The position numbers and the translations under genes are program-made. The notes beneath the pieces are model-generated. The model did not search any database, had not been told where the DNA came from, and saw only the letters and a program-made list of their open reading frames with translations. Of a DNA stretch of 64,000 nucleotides, positions 23,001 to 33,759 are shown in pieces. The stretch lies in NCBI GenBank assembly GCA_025330725.1, contig JAIWND010000009.1:620001-684000 (forward strand), given 5' to 3'. Position 1 is the first letter of the stretch. Every line of letters starts with the position of its first letter. Source of the stretch: Chlamydoabsidia padenii. Its lineage: Eukaryota; Mucoromycota; Mucoromycetes; Mucorales; Cunninghamellaceae.

Positions 23001-23773
23001 AGGAATAAGGAAGAGGAAAGAAAAGCGGGGAAAATCTTTTTTTTTTTTTTCTCACCGTGGATCATCGTCGGGGATTGGACTTGTCGTGTCTATATTTGGA
23101 ACTTGAGTAACCTTTGGATTTCGATCCCCTCCATGTTGCTTTTAGTTTTTACCTCCATAAGTATCACCCACCAAATCATAACCATAGCGTACTAAACAAT
23201 TCTCCTTTGAAATAAAAAAGCAATTCAGAAAGATGAGACAAAAGACGATGGACTTACCCCAAAACAGCCACCTAGAGCAGGATGTTTATAATCCACCCCT
23301 GAATCCAAAATCCCCACTTTAATCCCATGACCCGTCCAACCATCACGTTTCGCCAAATCCACTCCTGTCATATAATGTGCCACCCCGAGATTAGGCAATC
23401 CTGGATCAATATAGCCTGCCACATTGATAGAAGATCGAATTACGTTCGGTCGAGCATACCGTTTACCAGGCCAATAACGATGAATATAAGGACATCGTCT
23501 CAATGTCTGGGCCAAAAACATGGCAGGTCTTATCATGTTCGTGTTGGTGGTGGTATTCAAGTGTTCATCTTCTTCCAACTCGACAGACATCCCGTTCATG
23601 ATCGTACTGAATTGATATCGCACATTCACTTGGATATGATGTTGATGCAAGTAGTCTAAAAAGGCTTTTTGATCTGTCGAGTTCGATGATTCAAATTGAA
23701 CCGTATAACGGATCTTTGTTCCTTTCACTGTAGCGCATAATATGAGGAGTAGAAGGTAGACAGAGACTATCAT
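20028..23773 (-). CDS. Secreted/vacuolar subtilisin-like serine protease with PA and Fn3-like domains
   Basis: S8 endopeptidase. Model (minus), 16 exons: 23773-23258, 23204-23153, 23128-23056, 22979-22916, 22862-22819, 22729-22679, 22624-22552, 22486-22405, 22336-22211, 22146-21702, 21636-21542, 21488-21451, 21378-21220, 21143-20984, 20923-20610, 20540-20028; 934 aa. Hydrophobic N-terminal signal peptide, propeptide (inhibitor I9-like), then triad Asp157 (VGILDSGVDYKHP), His220 (GHGTHVAG), Ser550 (MSGTSMAT). A PA domain is inserted about residues 370-515; the C-terminal part resembles the Fn3-like domain of PA-subtilases. Oddity: the step from exon 2 to 3 is only 24 nt (23152-23129) and contains an in-frame TAA (23142-23144). 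If that is not an intron, the gene is broken near residue 191. Confidence 0.85.
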
Positions 23774-25252
23774 CGTACTACAACAAAAAAAAAAAAGGAG
23801 GCCGATACTAGTGTCGCTTCTTTTTCTTTTCTTCTCTTATCTTTCTCTCTTTTTCTTTGTTTTACTTCAAGTGGAATGTTGGTATAAAATACCAGTTGTG
23901 AATGGAATCATGGATCCGAGAATGGGGTGTGCATCCTCTGTCATGCGGCGGGATTTGAATTATGTTTTTCAAACGCCGTCTTTTTTTTATTTTCGGGCTG
24001 CATACTTGTCCAGCTCTAACGATATTCAATTATTGGCCAATCTCATGATGGTGATAACCTAGTTTATAGACTAGACCAATAAAAGAGTGGAAACAAAATG
24101 ATGATGATTAGTAAGGTCTCGAGGGCGATGCAGGGTAATGAACACTTTGAATAGGTGCATATCACCACTTCAAGAACTCCTTCATGTCCGTGCTGCATCA
24201 GAAAGGGGGAAAAAAAAAACCATGATCAAGAGGAACTTGTTTACTTTCTAGATCGGATCATAATACCCTGCCCTTTTCCCTATTCGTTTACTCTACCGAC
24301 TTTTTTGAGTTATATCTCTCGCCCCACAATTTATATTGAATCGGCGATCAAAAAAACTCAATGAGGGTTCTACGGTAAACCATATAGAAAAAAAAGAAAG
24401 TTGCTGTCAAACCAAGTGGCGAGAGATAAGGGACTCGGAGTTGATACAACAGGTGATGATAAGAAAGGTTCGTCATCCTCCATCACCCCCCTGTATTGTG
24501 ATATTCCACCTGCAGTTCATTACTATACATCATTCTTTACAAATATTCACTCAAAAAAAAAAGGAGGAACATCTTAAAAAAGAAAAAAACTCCTCTCGTC
24601 CGTATTCTCCCATCGTCTGTTTTCTCACGGTTGAAAGAGAACCTCATCACCCAAAAAAGAAAACATTGAATCCCCGACGTGTAAATCCGGAAGTATGAAC
24701 AAATCAAAAGTCTTTATTCAGAGCGTACTTTTTGGTTTGATACTCTTTTTTAGTTTCCCGTTTCCATCAAACCCAATCTTGTTTCATGGTGTGGGTATCT
24801 TATCCCAATGAGGATGGTTGATGTGAAAAAGACCAACAGACTCGTGAGATTCCTAATTGGGTACCAAGAAACTTTATCTCATAATGTCGATTCTGCAAGT
24901 CTTTTTTTGTTCATTGTCAATGCAACGCTTTTTTTTTGTTTTTTGTTTCCCCTCTCAACTCCGTAAAGAAAGAACAACTATGTATATGGTAATCAGGATC
25001 AGCTGTTCTTTCTACTTTATGTTTGTTTTTCCAGTTTATAGTAATAGAAGGTAAGCGGGGTTTTTTTTCCCAACAGTAACGATAAGCGGGAGTAGAAAAA
25101 AAAATCCTTGGCCTGAAACCCAAAAACCTAAAAATAACCCAATGAGAGATTTTCACTGGAATATAAAATAGGGTCCGAACTTTTTATGATTTTTCTTTTT
25201 CTTCTTCTTTTCTTTCGCTCACCCAAACCATTTCACATTGCTCATTACAACA
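23774..25252. other. Intergenic (divergent promoters of subtilase and transporter)
   Basis: About 1.5 kb between two divergently transcribed genes. Short open frames have no motifs. One motif copy, GCGGGATTTGAAT, at 23948-23960. The last 60 bases before 25253 are pyrimidine-rich, typical of 5' leaders here. Confidence 0.55.
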
Positions 25253-26963
25253 ATGTCACAACAACAGCAACCGGAATCTTATGCTATTGACCAAGGTGAT
25301 AAGTACAAGGTGGAACATACATCTGTTGAAGATTACGTGGAAGAAGATCGTGCCTCTAGTGTTGTTAACGAATTTGGTCACGGTAAAGGGTCATTTATGA
25401 CCGCTTATTTTAACATTGTTTGTGTTGTGGTAAGTTTAATGAATTGAATGAAAACAAATGATTTGATTATTAACTTTTAAATGTATTCTCTTTTTGTTTT
25501 AGGCTGGTACTGGTACACTTGGTCTTCCTCATGCATTTGCTCAAGGTACATTAATCAATGATTTGCTCAATTTCTTCCTCCTTTGATTACTAAACTCCTT
25601 TTCCTTTTAACATCTATAGGTGGTTGGCTAGGTATCCTGATTCTGATTCTTGCTTACGCAATGTCTGTCTACTCTGGTATTGTCTTGATTCGCTGTCTTT
25701 ATTACAAACCTGGTTATCGTCTTCATGATTTTAAAGAAGTCGGTGTGGCGGCATTCAGCTGGCCTGGATACATTGTTGCCTCTGCTCTTCATTTTTTAAA
25801 TCTCTTTGGTTGTCCTGCTCTATACCTTGTGTTGGCTGGTGGAAATATGGTCACCTTGCTAAAAGGAACAGTAAGTCATATAGAGAGGGGGTGTAAACGA
25901 CATTCTCATTTCTCATCTTCTTTTTCTTTTTTCTTTTTTCATAGGTTGGTGAATTGAATCATACTTATTGGACTATTATCTGGGGTGCCTTCTTGTTGAT
26001 TCCCTCTTTGGTGTTGAAAACTCTTCGTGAAGTCACTGCGATTGCTGCCATTGGTGCTGTCTGCACCATGATGGCTGTGTTTATTGTGTTGATCCAATCT
26101 CCTATGAACCATTTGGAAACCCCTGAAAACTCTGGTGTAATCTGGACTGGCTTCCCCTCTTCTTTGGCCACTATTGCATTCTCCTTTGGTGGTAACAATA
26201 CCTATCCTCGTAAGTTCCAAAGTAAATGTATTCGGAATCGAAAGATTGGTCTAACTTTTTATTTTTTATTTTTTATCAATATATAGATGTTGAACATGCG
26301 TTGAAGAAACCTCACCAATGGAAGTATGCTGTAACCGCCGGTCTCTCCACTTGTACTGCTCTCTACTTTTTAACTGCCATTCCTGCCTACTGGGCCTTTG
26401 GTAAATACGCCGAATCACCCATCTACAACTCATTACCTGACGGCGCGGGTAAGACAATCGCTATTGTTGTCATGACCGTAAGTTTGATTTCAAAACTCCT
26501 CATGTTTCAATGACAGAAACTTCTTTTTCTTACTGTTTTTTTTTTATCTTCTTCCCTATAGATCCACGTCATTTTTGCTATTCCTATCTATACGACCTCC
26601 TTCTCTCTGGAATTCGAAAAGTTTACTCGTGCCACTGAAGATCGTCTGGGCCGATTTGGTGCCTGGGCCGCTCGTGCTGTGATCCGAACTTGTACCATGG
26701 TGATTCTCGTCATCCTTGCTGTGTTTGTGCCTTACTTTGATGACTTTATGGGTTTGATTGGTGCCTTGGCTAACTGTGGTTTGGTCTTTTTGTTGCCCAT
26801 CGGTTGCTACTTGAAATTGACCGGTGTGCGAAACAAGCCTTGGTATGAATTGGTCTTTTGTGCTTTTACTCTCTTCCTTGGTATTGTCGGTTTAATCTTT
26901 GGCTCGATGGATGCTATCAAGGCTTTGATTGTGGATTTCCAGACTAATCGCCCTACTGCTTAG
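25253..26963 (+). CDS. AAAP-family amino-acid transporter
   Basis: Proton-coupled amino-acid permease of the amino acid/auxin permease (Aa_trans) family, likely plasma or vacuolar membrane; resembles the Neurospora Mtr type. Model: 25253-25429, 25503-25545, 25620-25870, 25945-26209, 26287-26477, 26562-26963; 442 aa. A hydrophilic N terminus of about 50 aa with acidic residues precedes the signature GTGTLGLPHAFAQGGWLG in TM1. About 11 hydrophobic segments are visible, with IAFSFGGNNTYPHVEHAL in the middle, a conserved AAAP position. Start taken at the first ATG after a pyrimidine-rich leader. Exon 2 is 43 nt. Substrate range cannot be stated from sequence. Confidence 0.92.
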
Positions 26964-28335
26964 ATATAGATTACTTGTTAATCTAGTTTAGATTTACTTT
27001 TTTTATTATATATCTTCTCCTTACTGTAGTTATCATATATATTATTTTACATCATACCTTAGCTCCTCCCCCTATTCTGTATATAATGATTTTTAAACAA
27101 TAAAGACAAAGTACTACACTTGACCCTTCACTAATAATGTAATGACATAGATCGACCCTGCAATATGGTGGATCGTTACGCAAAATAAAAGGGACAAATG
27201 ATTGTGAATAACGTAACCCCGGTTAATTGTTTATTATCATCAACCCCGCCATAAATCATACGATCGGGTAACACGTTATCATATAGGAAGATAAGCTTTC
27301 ATTAACCTAATCTATATACTATTACTAAACTAACCGTTTACTAAACTACGGTAGATCCATAGTGTACTCGCCGTTTGTTGTTTGGCGACCTAAATATTTT
27401 TGTATAGTAGTATAGTGGTTGTTAGTCCTTGTCTTTTTCGTTTTTTTTTTTTTTTTTTATTTTTATAACGATAAAGACCTATGGTATGTAATATAAAGTT
27501 GGTTAGAATCATTCACTTTATCTCCTCCAACCAATTAGTTATCGCTGAGGTTCCGACAATCCATTTTCCATTTTGATCCTTACCTTCCATAGGGGAGCCA
27601 ATAAGCGATCTTGAAGTAACAACCCAGCCCAAGACAAGTTCTATATGATGAAACTGTCTTCATTCTATTGATAATAATAATAAAAAGGATGCATTAGTGG
27701 TTTGCATAGGTATTATTTTCATCATGTAAAAAGGATTTACATCTTACCTTGTGCCTTGAGATTAGTTTGTTATGTATGGTTTACATGCCCAATAGAATCA
27801 AAGTAGGTGGAGTTGCTTGTTTCCTTTAAAGTTGACAGAGTTGGATTAAAACTCAATAATTGTGGATCATTGTCAACAAAAATATTTCTGTCGTCTTACC
27901 TTTGTGCATTGAGACTGACTTTGTTGTACCAATGATTAGAGTGACCAAGTTGCTGTATTGGCAAAGAGCGCTGTATGTCGAGTAATCTGTGATTGAGGGT
28001 GTTGGTGATCAGTAGAGTAATGCAAGTTGGATGTTTAGGATGGATGAACGAGATTAAGATGTAAGACCAAAGTATAAAAAAGTGGATTGGGACGACCGGA
28101 GAATAATAAAGGAGGGAAGAAGGGGAAGAGAGGGGTCGATACAACTTTTTTCTTTTTTCGCCTTTTTTCTTGTGTATACAAAATTTCAAATCCCGCTAAC
28201 CTTCCCCCTCCCCTGAAAAACTAACCATGCACATCACCTTTTTCTTTTCATATGAAGTAATGTACACCACCTTCTTTTTTCTTTTTTTTTTTTTTTTTTT
28301 CTTTCTTTTTCTTTTGATGAACCTCATTTTGATTC
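26964..28335. other. Intergenic with possible small minus-strand gene
   Basis: 3' end of the transporter, then AT-rich DNA. The 27513-27823 part has coding-like exons (separate entry). A motif copy TTCAAATCCCGC lies at 28185-28196, about 140 bases before the next ATG. Confidence 0.5.
27513..27823 (-). CDS. Possible 3' exons of a small unrecognised gene
   Basis: Two putative exons join in frame: 27823-27785 (13 codons) and 27653-27513 (46 codons plus TGA). The product ends in a stretch such as WVVTSRSLIGSPMEG and NGKWIVGTSAITNWL, which reads like ordinary protein rather than noise. Donor GTAAAC and acceptor GACAG are usable but not ideal. A further GTAAG donor at about 27900 suggests an upstream exon, but I could not find a start codon in phase. 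No family recognised; may be a real small gene or a relic. Confidence 0.3.
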
Positions 28336-29517
28336 ATGTCGGATAGGTTTCCTTGCCCTTCAGATCAACGAAGGTCTTCAGCACCAATGACACATAATCC
28401 TTCTTTCAGCCTATTCGATCAACAACCTAGACATAGTAGTTTCTGTCAACCTCATCGATTATCTATTGCAGAACGATTTATGGCTCAACAACAACAAGAA
28501 GAAGAAACTATTAAAAGTATTCATCACTTTGACCCACCCACTGCTTATTCCGACCCATCACCTCATCCTTTATCACTAGGTAAGTTATTTTCATCCCTTT
28601 CCAACCTTTTGATCTACGCCAATCTTAAAAGAGCCCTTAATCCTACCTCCCCTTTCCCTCTTGTGAGAAAAAAAAAAGGAGACATTTTTTTTTTACCGAG
28701 CTATCCATTTTTGGTGCCCCAATTTCATGCAGATTCAAACCCCGCTTTTTTTTTTATAGAACCAGCACTTACTACCATTAATGACACCATCAAACCAACA
28801 TCCATTCTTCCCTCTTCACTGAAACAACAGCCCGACCAAATCAAAAATCCCAAACGATTATACCACCCACGCCCTAAACCCGATCCTCCTTCAAAATCAT
28901 GCATCGTTATTTACGATGATCACAACAAGCAACCCCCAGAAAAGAAAATCCCATCTCGAGAAGACTATTGTCATCAACCAGGCTGTCTTGTTCTCTGCCT
29001 TTTTTGCCTTCTCGTCTTTGGTGGTATGTTTCTGTTCCTGATTTGGCCCCGTGTCCCCCTCCTCCGCATCGAGGCTGCCAGTGTAATCAGTCCAGTCGAG
29101 ATCGTACAAAGCCAGCAAGGCTGGATGGAAAATGTCTTGTTCACCACCCGATGGCTCGTCAATGTCACTGTTGATAATCGTCAAAATTATCTCCCGACCA
29201 GACTCAACAAGGTCCAGGTCATCGTTAAGGATGCGGTGACCAATGCATTGGTGGGTAAAGGAATCAATGAGGATCCCGTGGTGCTGATGGATGATATCTC
29301 TACTGTGTCGTTACTGATCACTGTCAATTATCAGGCACGGGATATGTCTGATCCGACTTTGGCTGATTTGGTACGTGCCTGTCATCGTCCAACTTTGTCG
29401 TCAGCTTTACCTTTGCATTTTTGGATCACACTATCGATGTTTGGATTTGATTGGCTGGGGTTTACACCCACGGTTATTGCTACCCCTGCCTCTAGCAGTT
29501 TCTCTTGTCCCGTGTGA
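28336..29517 (+). CDS. Single-pass membrane protein with LEA2/WHy-like C-terminal domain
   Basis: Function unknown. Model: 28336-28579, 28760-29517; 333 aa. A Pro/Gln/His-rich cytosolic N-terminal half is followed by one strong TM segment (CLVLCLFCLLVFGGMFLFLI), then an extracytosolic part starting WPRVPLLRIEAASV with WLVNVTVDN and LNKVQVIVKD. This is the layout of fungal type-II proteins with LEA2-like domains. The 180-nt intron is unusual: it is a multiple of three and stop-free, so retention would add 60 in-frame residues (393 aa). It has a GTAAGT donor, a T-rich tract and an ATAG acceptor, and contains a dispersed motif copy (GATTCAAACCCCGC, 28732-28745). Confidence 0.7.
   Translation: MSDRFPCPSDQRRSSAPMTHNPSFSLFDQQPRHSSFCQPHRLSIAERFMAQQQQEEETIKSIHHFDPPTAYSDPSPHPLSLGKLFSSLSNLLIYANLKRALNPTSPFPLVRKKKGDIFFLPSYPFLVPQFHADSNPAFFFIEPALTTINDTIKPTSILPSSLKQQPDQIKNPKRLYHPRPKPDPPSKSCIVIYDDHNKQPPEKKIPSREDYCHQPGCLVLCLFCLLVFGGMFLFLIWPRVPLLRIEAASVISPVEIVQSQQGWMENVLFTTRWLVNVTVDNRQNYLPTRLNKVQVIVKDAVTNALVGKGINEDPVVLMDDISTVSLLITVNYQARDMSDPTLADLVRACHRPTLSSALPLHFWITLSMFGFDWLGFTPTVIATPASSSFSCPV
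28719..28745 (+). repeat. Dispersed element copy in intron of LEA2-like gene
   Basis: CAATTTCATGCAG directly followed by ATTCAAACCCCGC. This pairs the two conserved halves (TTTCATGCAG and TTCAAACCCCGC) seen further apart in copies at 7.8, 9.1 and 43.9 kb. Confidence 0.5.
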
Positions 29518-29701
29518 TTTCCTTTCACTCTTTTTTTTTTTTTTTCTGTACTACTACTTCCACCCCTTTTTAGGACATCTATTTATTTATACAAATTGGC
29601 GTGGTCTCATTAACGGACCACTTTATAAAGAGCCCTACGTAATCTTTGTCTTCTTCTTCTTCTTCTTCTTCTTTGTTTACATCTTTACTGGCAGGAGGTA
29701 T

Positions 29702-30187
29702 ATGCATAACGGGATGGAAACATGGAAATGGGGTTTAGTGGCACTAGGAATCATAGGATTTGTCGCCATAATGTGTTTCGGTCTATGTTACTACTATCAT
29801 CATCATCATCCCCCACCCCCCATTACGACTGACACGACTGAATCATCCATTGATCCATATATGATTATGAATCTCGATGAAAAGCAGAACGACACATCCA
29901 CGATACATCGAGGAGACTCACCACCACCTTTTACAATCAATAAACTCTCTGCACCTCCACCTCAATTTTTCCTTGATCAGGAACGATGGCATAACTCACC
30001 CTCTTTAGAAAACCAGCAGTATTCAGTAAAAGAGAATCATCGGTTCCTTTCCCTGTCACCCTTTTTAGGTCCGAACCCTTCACCATCTCCTGTCTCAACG
30101 GCTCATTACTCGGTGCAAACTCGGACCCCTTCCCCTGGATTTACCCGATGGTCAGTATGGAAACGAACTCCCGATCGGTTCACATAA
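29702..30187 (+). CDS. Small single-TM protein, Pro/Ser-rich tail
   Basis: 161 aa from ATG at 29702 (a second in-frame ATG at 29714 is equally possible). One hydrophobic helix near the N terminus (WGLVALGIIGFVAIMCFGL) is followed by Tyr/His-rich residues and a Pro/Ser-rich, probably cytosolic, tail. A TATA-like TTTATAAAG lies about 80 bases upstream. It follows the LEA2-like gene by under 200 bases on the same strand. No homology recognised; unspliced and short, so moderate confidence. Confidence 0.5.
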   Translation: MHNGMETWKWGLVALGIIGFVAIMCFGLCYYYHHHHPPPPITTDTTESSIDPYMIMNLDEKQNDTSTIHRGDSPPPFTINKLSAPPPQFFLDQERWHNSPSLENQQYSVKENHRFLSLSPFLGPNPSPSPVSTAHYSVQTRTPSPGFTRWSVWKRTPDRFT

Positions 30188-30437
30188 AAAAAAAATGTCA
30201 CTTGACCTAGTATCAATTCAAATAAATGAATGTTTTATTTTAATTGCCTCGACTGGCAACAAATATATGTTTGCGAATGTTTTTTCATGCATCGGGGTTT
30301 ACATTTTAAACATTTGAAATCCCGCTCCCTCTCCCCCCACCAAAGATGAATGCTGACAACATTCATGGAGAAAGAAAAAAATTGAATGCCGAAACTTTAA
30401 TGACAAAAATATTTATTGATAAATGAAGGGAAAAAGG
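30188..30437. other. Convergent intergenic spacer
   Basis: Between two converging genes. Contains CGGGGTTTACATTTTAAA followed by TTGAAATCCCGC (about 30294-30324), two motif halves facing each other. Confidence 0.5.
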
Positions 30438-31552
30438 TTAATTAGAGAAACCGAGGGTATTGGAAGAAGAAGTGGCAAAAGACGTCTGTCTGGTTTGTAA
30501 AAGGGTTTCAGCGGAATTGAAAGAGGAATGACGAGAATGGTTAAATTGGTCTGAGGGAGAGGGACTAGGTGGTAAGTAATTAATTTCAGGTGTAGGTGGA
30601 CATAAAGAGGAAGATTGCCATTGAGTAACCAATACAGAAGGGGAAACTTGTTGACCTATCCAAAAAAAGAAAAATTAAAAACCCGATATGGTCTTCTGTT
30701 CTCTTACCTGTAGAAGATTCAAACAGACGTCGAAGAATGATCTGTTGTTGTAATTGGGTTTTTTTCATTTCTTCGAATCCTTCAAGTAAAGTAGCATAGT
30801 TTTCTTGAAGAGCACTGAACTGTTGTAAAAGTTCATTATGTGATACTTGAAGCATGGCAAACGAGGCATGAATATCTCCTGTTTCTCTTCTCAAAAGTTC
30901 CGAATCCATCGCTTTTCTTTTGATGTCTTCTAATAGTTCAGGGTGACCATACTTGAACTTTTCATGCGAAAATTCCCATACTTCGTTTTCATTGGTAGCA
31001 CGTTGTCCCCGAAGGGATTTGTTGATCTTGTGAAATCCGTACCTGTCATGAAGAAAAAAAAAAAAAGTTTATTTTTAGTTTGACAGGCCGGGATTTGAAA
31101 TGTGCTTACATGTTCAACTGTCTGACAAAACTTGAAAAGTTGCTATGTTTGAAATGATCAGGCAAGACCTGGTTGGCGAATCGAGTGGCATTACATACTA
31201 AAAAAGAGGTTCCATTGGCATTCCAAGAGATCAAGGGCTGATTTCGTTGATCACATACCATCCTGCATATACAAAAAAGTAAGGTGAGAAGGAGCATAAA
31301 TGATAATGAGTGTTTTTTCGTTTCTTACCCATAGAGCTTTGTTATAAAAGTACTAACGCCTCGCTTTTGATTTCGCTTTACACTGCCATTACTGCTGCTG
31401 CTACTATCATCGGGTGTAGGATACACGGCTATGTCCCAAGAAAAAGAGGGAGGGGGGCTTGCATTAACAGGGGAAAGAGGATGACGGTAGTCATAATCAA
31501 ATGAATTGGTATCTTCAGAAAGTACAAATGGAGAAGCTGTGGATGTGAGCAT
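30438..31552 (-). CDS. Heat-shock-factor-type transcription factor
   Basis: DNA-binding regulator with an HSF winged-helix domain. Model (minus): 31552-31329, 31262-31110, 31042-30708, 30655-30438; 309 aa. The HSF domain runs about residues 65-165: [46 protein letters not shown], the canonical HSF recognition-helix region. Next comes a Leu/Gln-rich coiled coil (about 175-235: LLQQFSALQENYATLLEGF) and a Ser/Pro-rich tail. Length is short for a classical HSF; it could equally be an Skn7-like or HSF-like regulator, but no response-regulator receiver domain is present. Intron 2 starts with GTAAGCACATTTCAAATCCCGG, a dispersed-motif copy right at the donor. Confidence 0.88.
31088..31100 (+). repeat. 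Dispersed motif copy in HSF intron 2
   Basis: CCGGGATTTGAAA on the + strand, directly inside the donor side of intron 2 of the minus-strand HSF gene. Confidence 0.5.
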
Positions 31553-32484
31553 GATATATATCAGAAAGTGGAAAGAAGTATAAAGAGAAAACAATCAACT
31601 TTCTTTTTTTTCCATTGTTCCCCCTTTCTTATATGAAGAAAGAAAAAAAGATCGTTCTTTGTGCCGTCATTTTTCTTTAATAGGCAATCCATCGTTGGTG
31701 TTTCAGGTGATGACTATGGTGTGAGAGACTGTGCCAATGGGAAGTCGGGATCATTCAACAATGACAAAGAGGTGGGTTAATAGGGAAAGTGTTTCAAACC
31801 CCGATCGACGCTCGAGCCCCTTCTTTACCTTTTAGGCTACTGGTACCTTTGCAGTATGGTATTATTTTATGATATCGATTCTTTCGAGTATATTGGATGG
31901 TACTCAAGTTCCTCTTCCCTTTTTTTCTTCTTCTCATATACTTTATGATAGCGAAAAAAAGTGTGGAGTATCAAGACAACCGGCTCGTTCCGAAGCGAGA
32001 AAAAGTTTGACGTATTAAACCCCGCCAAGGGTCTACTATTCTTGCCGAGGCAGAAAACATCGTTCGATGTTTTTGGTTATGCAAAAACCATACAAAAAAA
32101 GATATACCTAACTATATCCCGACCAAAGTGAGCTTACAAACATCATATTGTTTCTTCTGAATAGACCGGGTGTCTTTTATTCTTCAAGTGGGAATTTGTG
32201 CCATACTTTGAAATAGATTGCCATGTATAATTCCCATATACCAAGTTCATTTTGAGAAGAATCTGCATAGAAAATATATTTCTGAGAAAGAAAAAAAAGG
32301 GTCCTCCATTTATTCTCCGGTGCATGAACAAAACTGCGTCATTGATCATCGGGACGATCGAGAACAGAAAACAAAAAAGGGCCAGAACACAACATCATTG
32401 CGTGCGGATATAACTGAACTAGATCCGATATCATTTCGTTTAGGTGGATGATGAGAAAAAAAGGGGAAAATGCTAGCCGCACGG

Positions 32485-33690
32485 AATTTAGGAAAGGACT
32501 CTATTCGCTCCAATTGTCAACGGATGCTATTGATTAAAGTGGCGATGTGGACACTGTAGCATATTTCCAACATACCTTACAGCAAAAGCCAAGCCCCGAA
32601 ACCCTTATGTCACACAATCCAGACTTGCAATGACATTTACCTGTCATTTGTAAGAAAGTACGAAGAGGAACCAGTTTTCAATTCCAGATCCCGCCTGCCT
32701 CTACTAAGATTTGGAAAGGGCTCTGCTCGCTCCATTGTCAACGGGTGCTAATGATTAAAGTGGCCATGAGCATTCCTTAGCCTCTTTCCAACAAAGTTTA
32801 CATAATGACCATTATACCAAAAACCTTTTATGGAGCAATATAGCCTTAAGATCGTTTTACCCTGACTTTTGTAAAAAAAAAAAAAAAGTTGTAGAATGAA
32901 AAGTTGACACACAAGACAAAACTTAATTCAAAACCCGCTTACTCTCGCCTGGAATCGTAAGAGGACTCTACTAGCTTAATGAACAAGCGATGCTAATGAC
33001 AAAAGTGACCATGTGCATTCCTTAGCCTATTTTCAACAAAGTTTACATAATGACCATTGTACCAAGTAACTTGTATGGAGCAGTATAGCCTCAAGATTGC
33101 TTTACCCTGACCTTTGTGAAAAAAAGTTGCAGAATGAAAAATTGATACACAAGACAAAACTTATTTCAAAACCCGCTTACTCTCGCCTGGAATCTTGAGA
33201 GTGCTCCACTGCCTTAATGAACAAGCGATGCTAATGACAAAAGTGACCATGTGCATTCCTGAGCCCACTTCCAACAAAGTTTACATAAAGGCCAATGTAC
33301 CAAATACCTTGTATGAAGCAATATCGCCTCAAGATTGCTTGAACCTGAATTTTGTTTTGAGAGAGGGTGGGGGTGCATGTTGGGGAGTGCATCTTTTTTT
33401 TCAGGCGATTTAATGGCAATCATTTCCAAGCTTGGCTGGTTTTCAAATTACGTGATTTCTGGGGGAGGGGAAAGGCTCGTGAGCCAGACTTCATTTGCAA
33501 GCCCCGTCTCCCTTAGATTTGGTAAGAGCACTACTCGCTCAATGGTCAACGGACGCTGATGATTAAAGTGGCGATGTGAATACTGTGATATATTGCCAAC
33601 ATAAGTTACCTTAAAAGTCAAGCCCTAAGACCCTTGTGTCAGTCTCTCCAAGCTTGCGATGACTTTTACTTGTTCTTTGCGTTGAAGTTT
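32485..33690. repeat. Second array of the about 240-bp repeat
   Basis: Landmark AAAGTGxCxATGTGxAT occurs at about 32539, 32760, 33005, 33243 and 33568, all on the same strand as the first array. The outer copies (32539, 33568) belong to a diverged sub-type (AAAGTGGCGATGTG, then CAACATA...TTACCTTAAAAG, GCCAAGCCC); the inner three match the 7.9-8.9 kb units closely. Tandem, with a symmetric sub-type order outer-inner-inner-inner-outer. Confidence 0.8.
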
Positions 33691-33759
33691 TTCTTGACAG
33701 AAGGAAACTTCATTTTCAAATGCCGAAGGTTAAAATTTTGTGCGTCTAGCAATTCCCGA

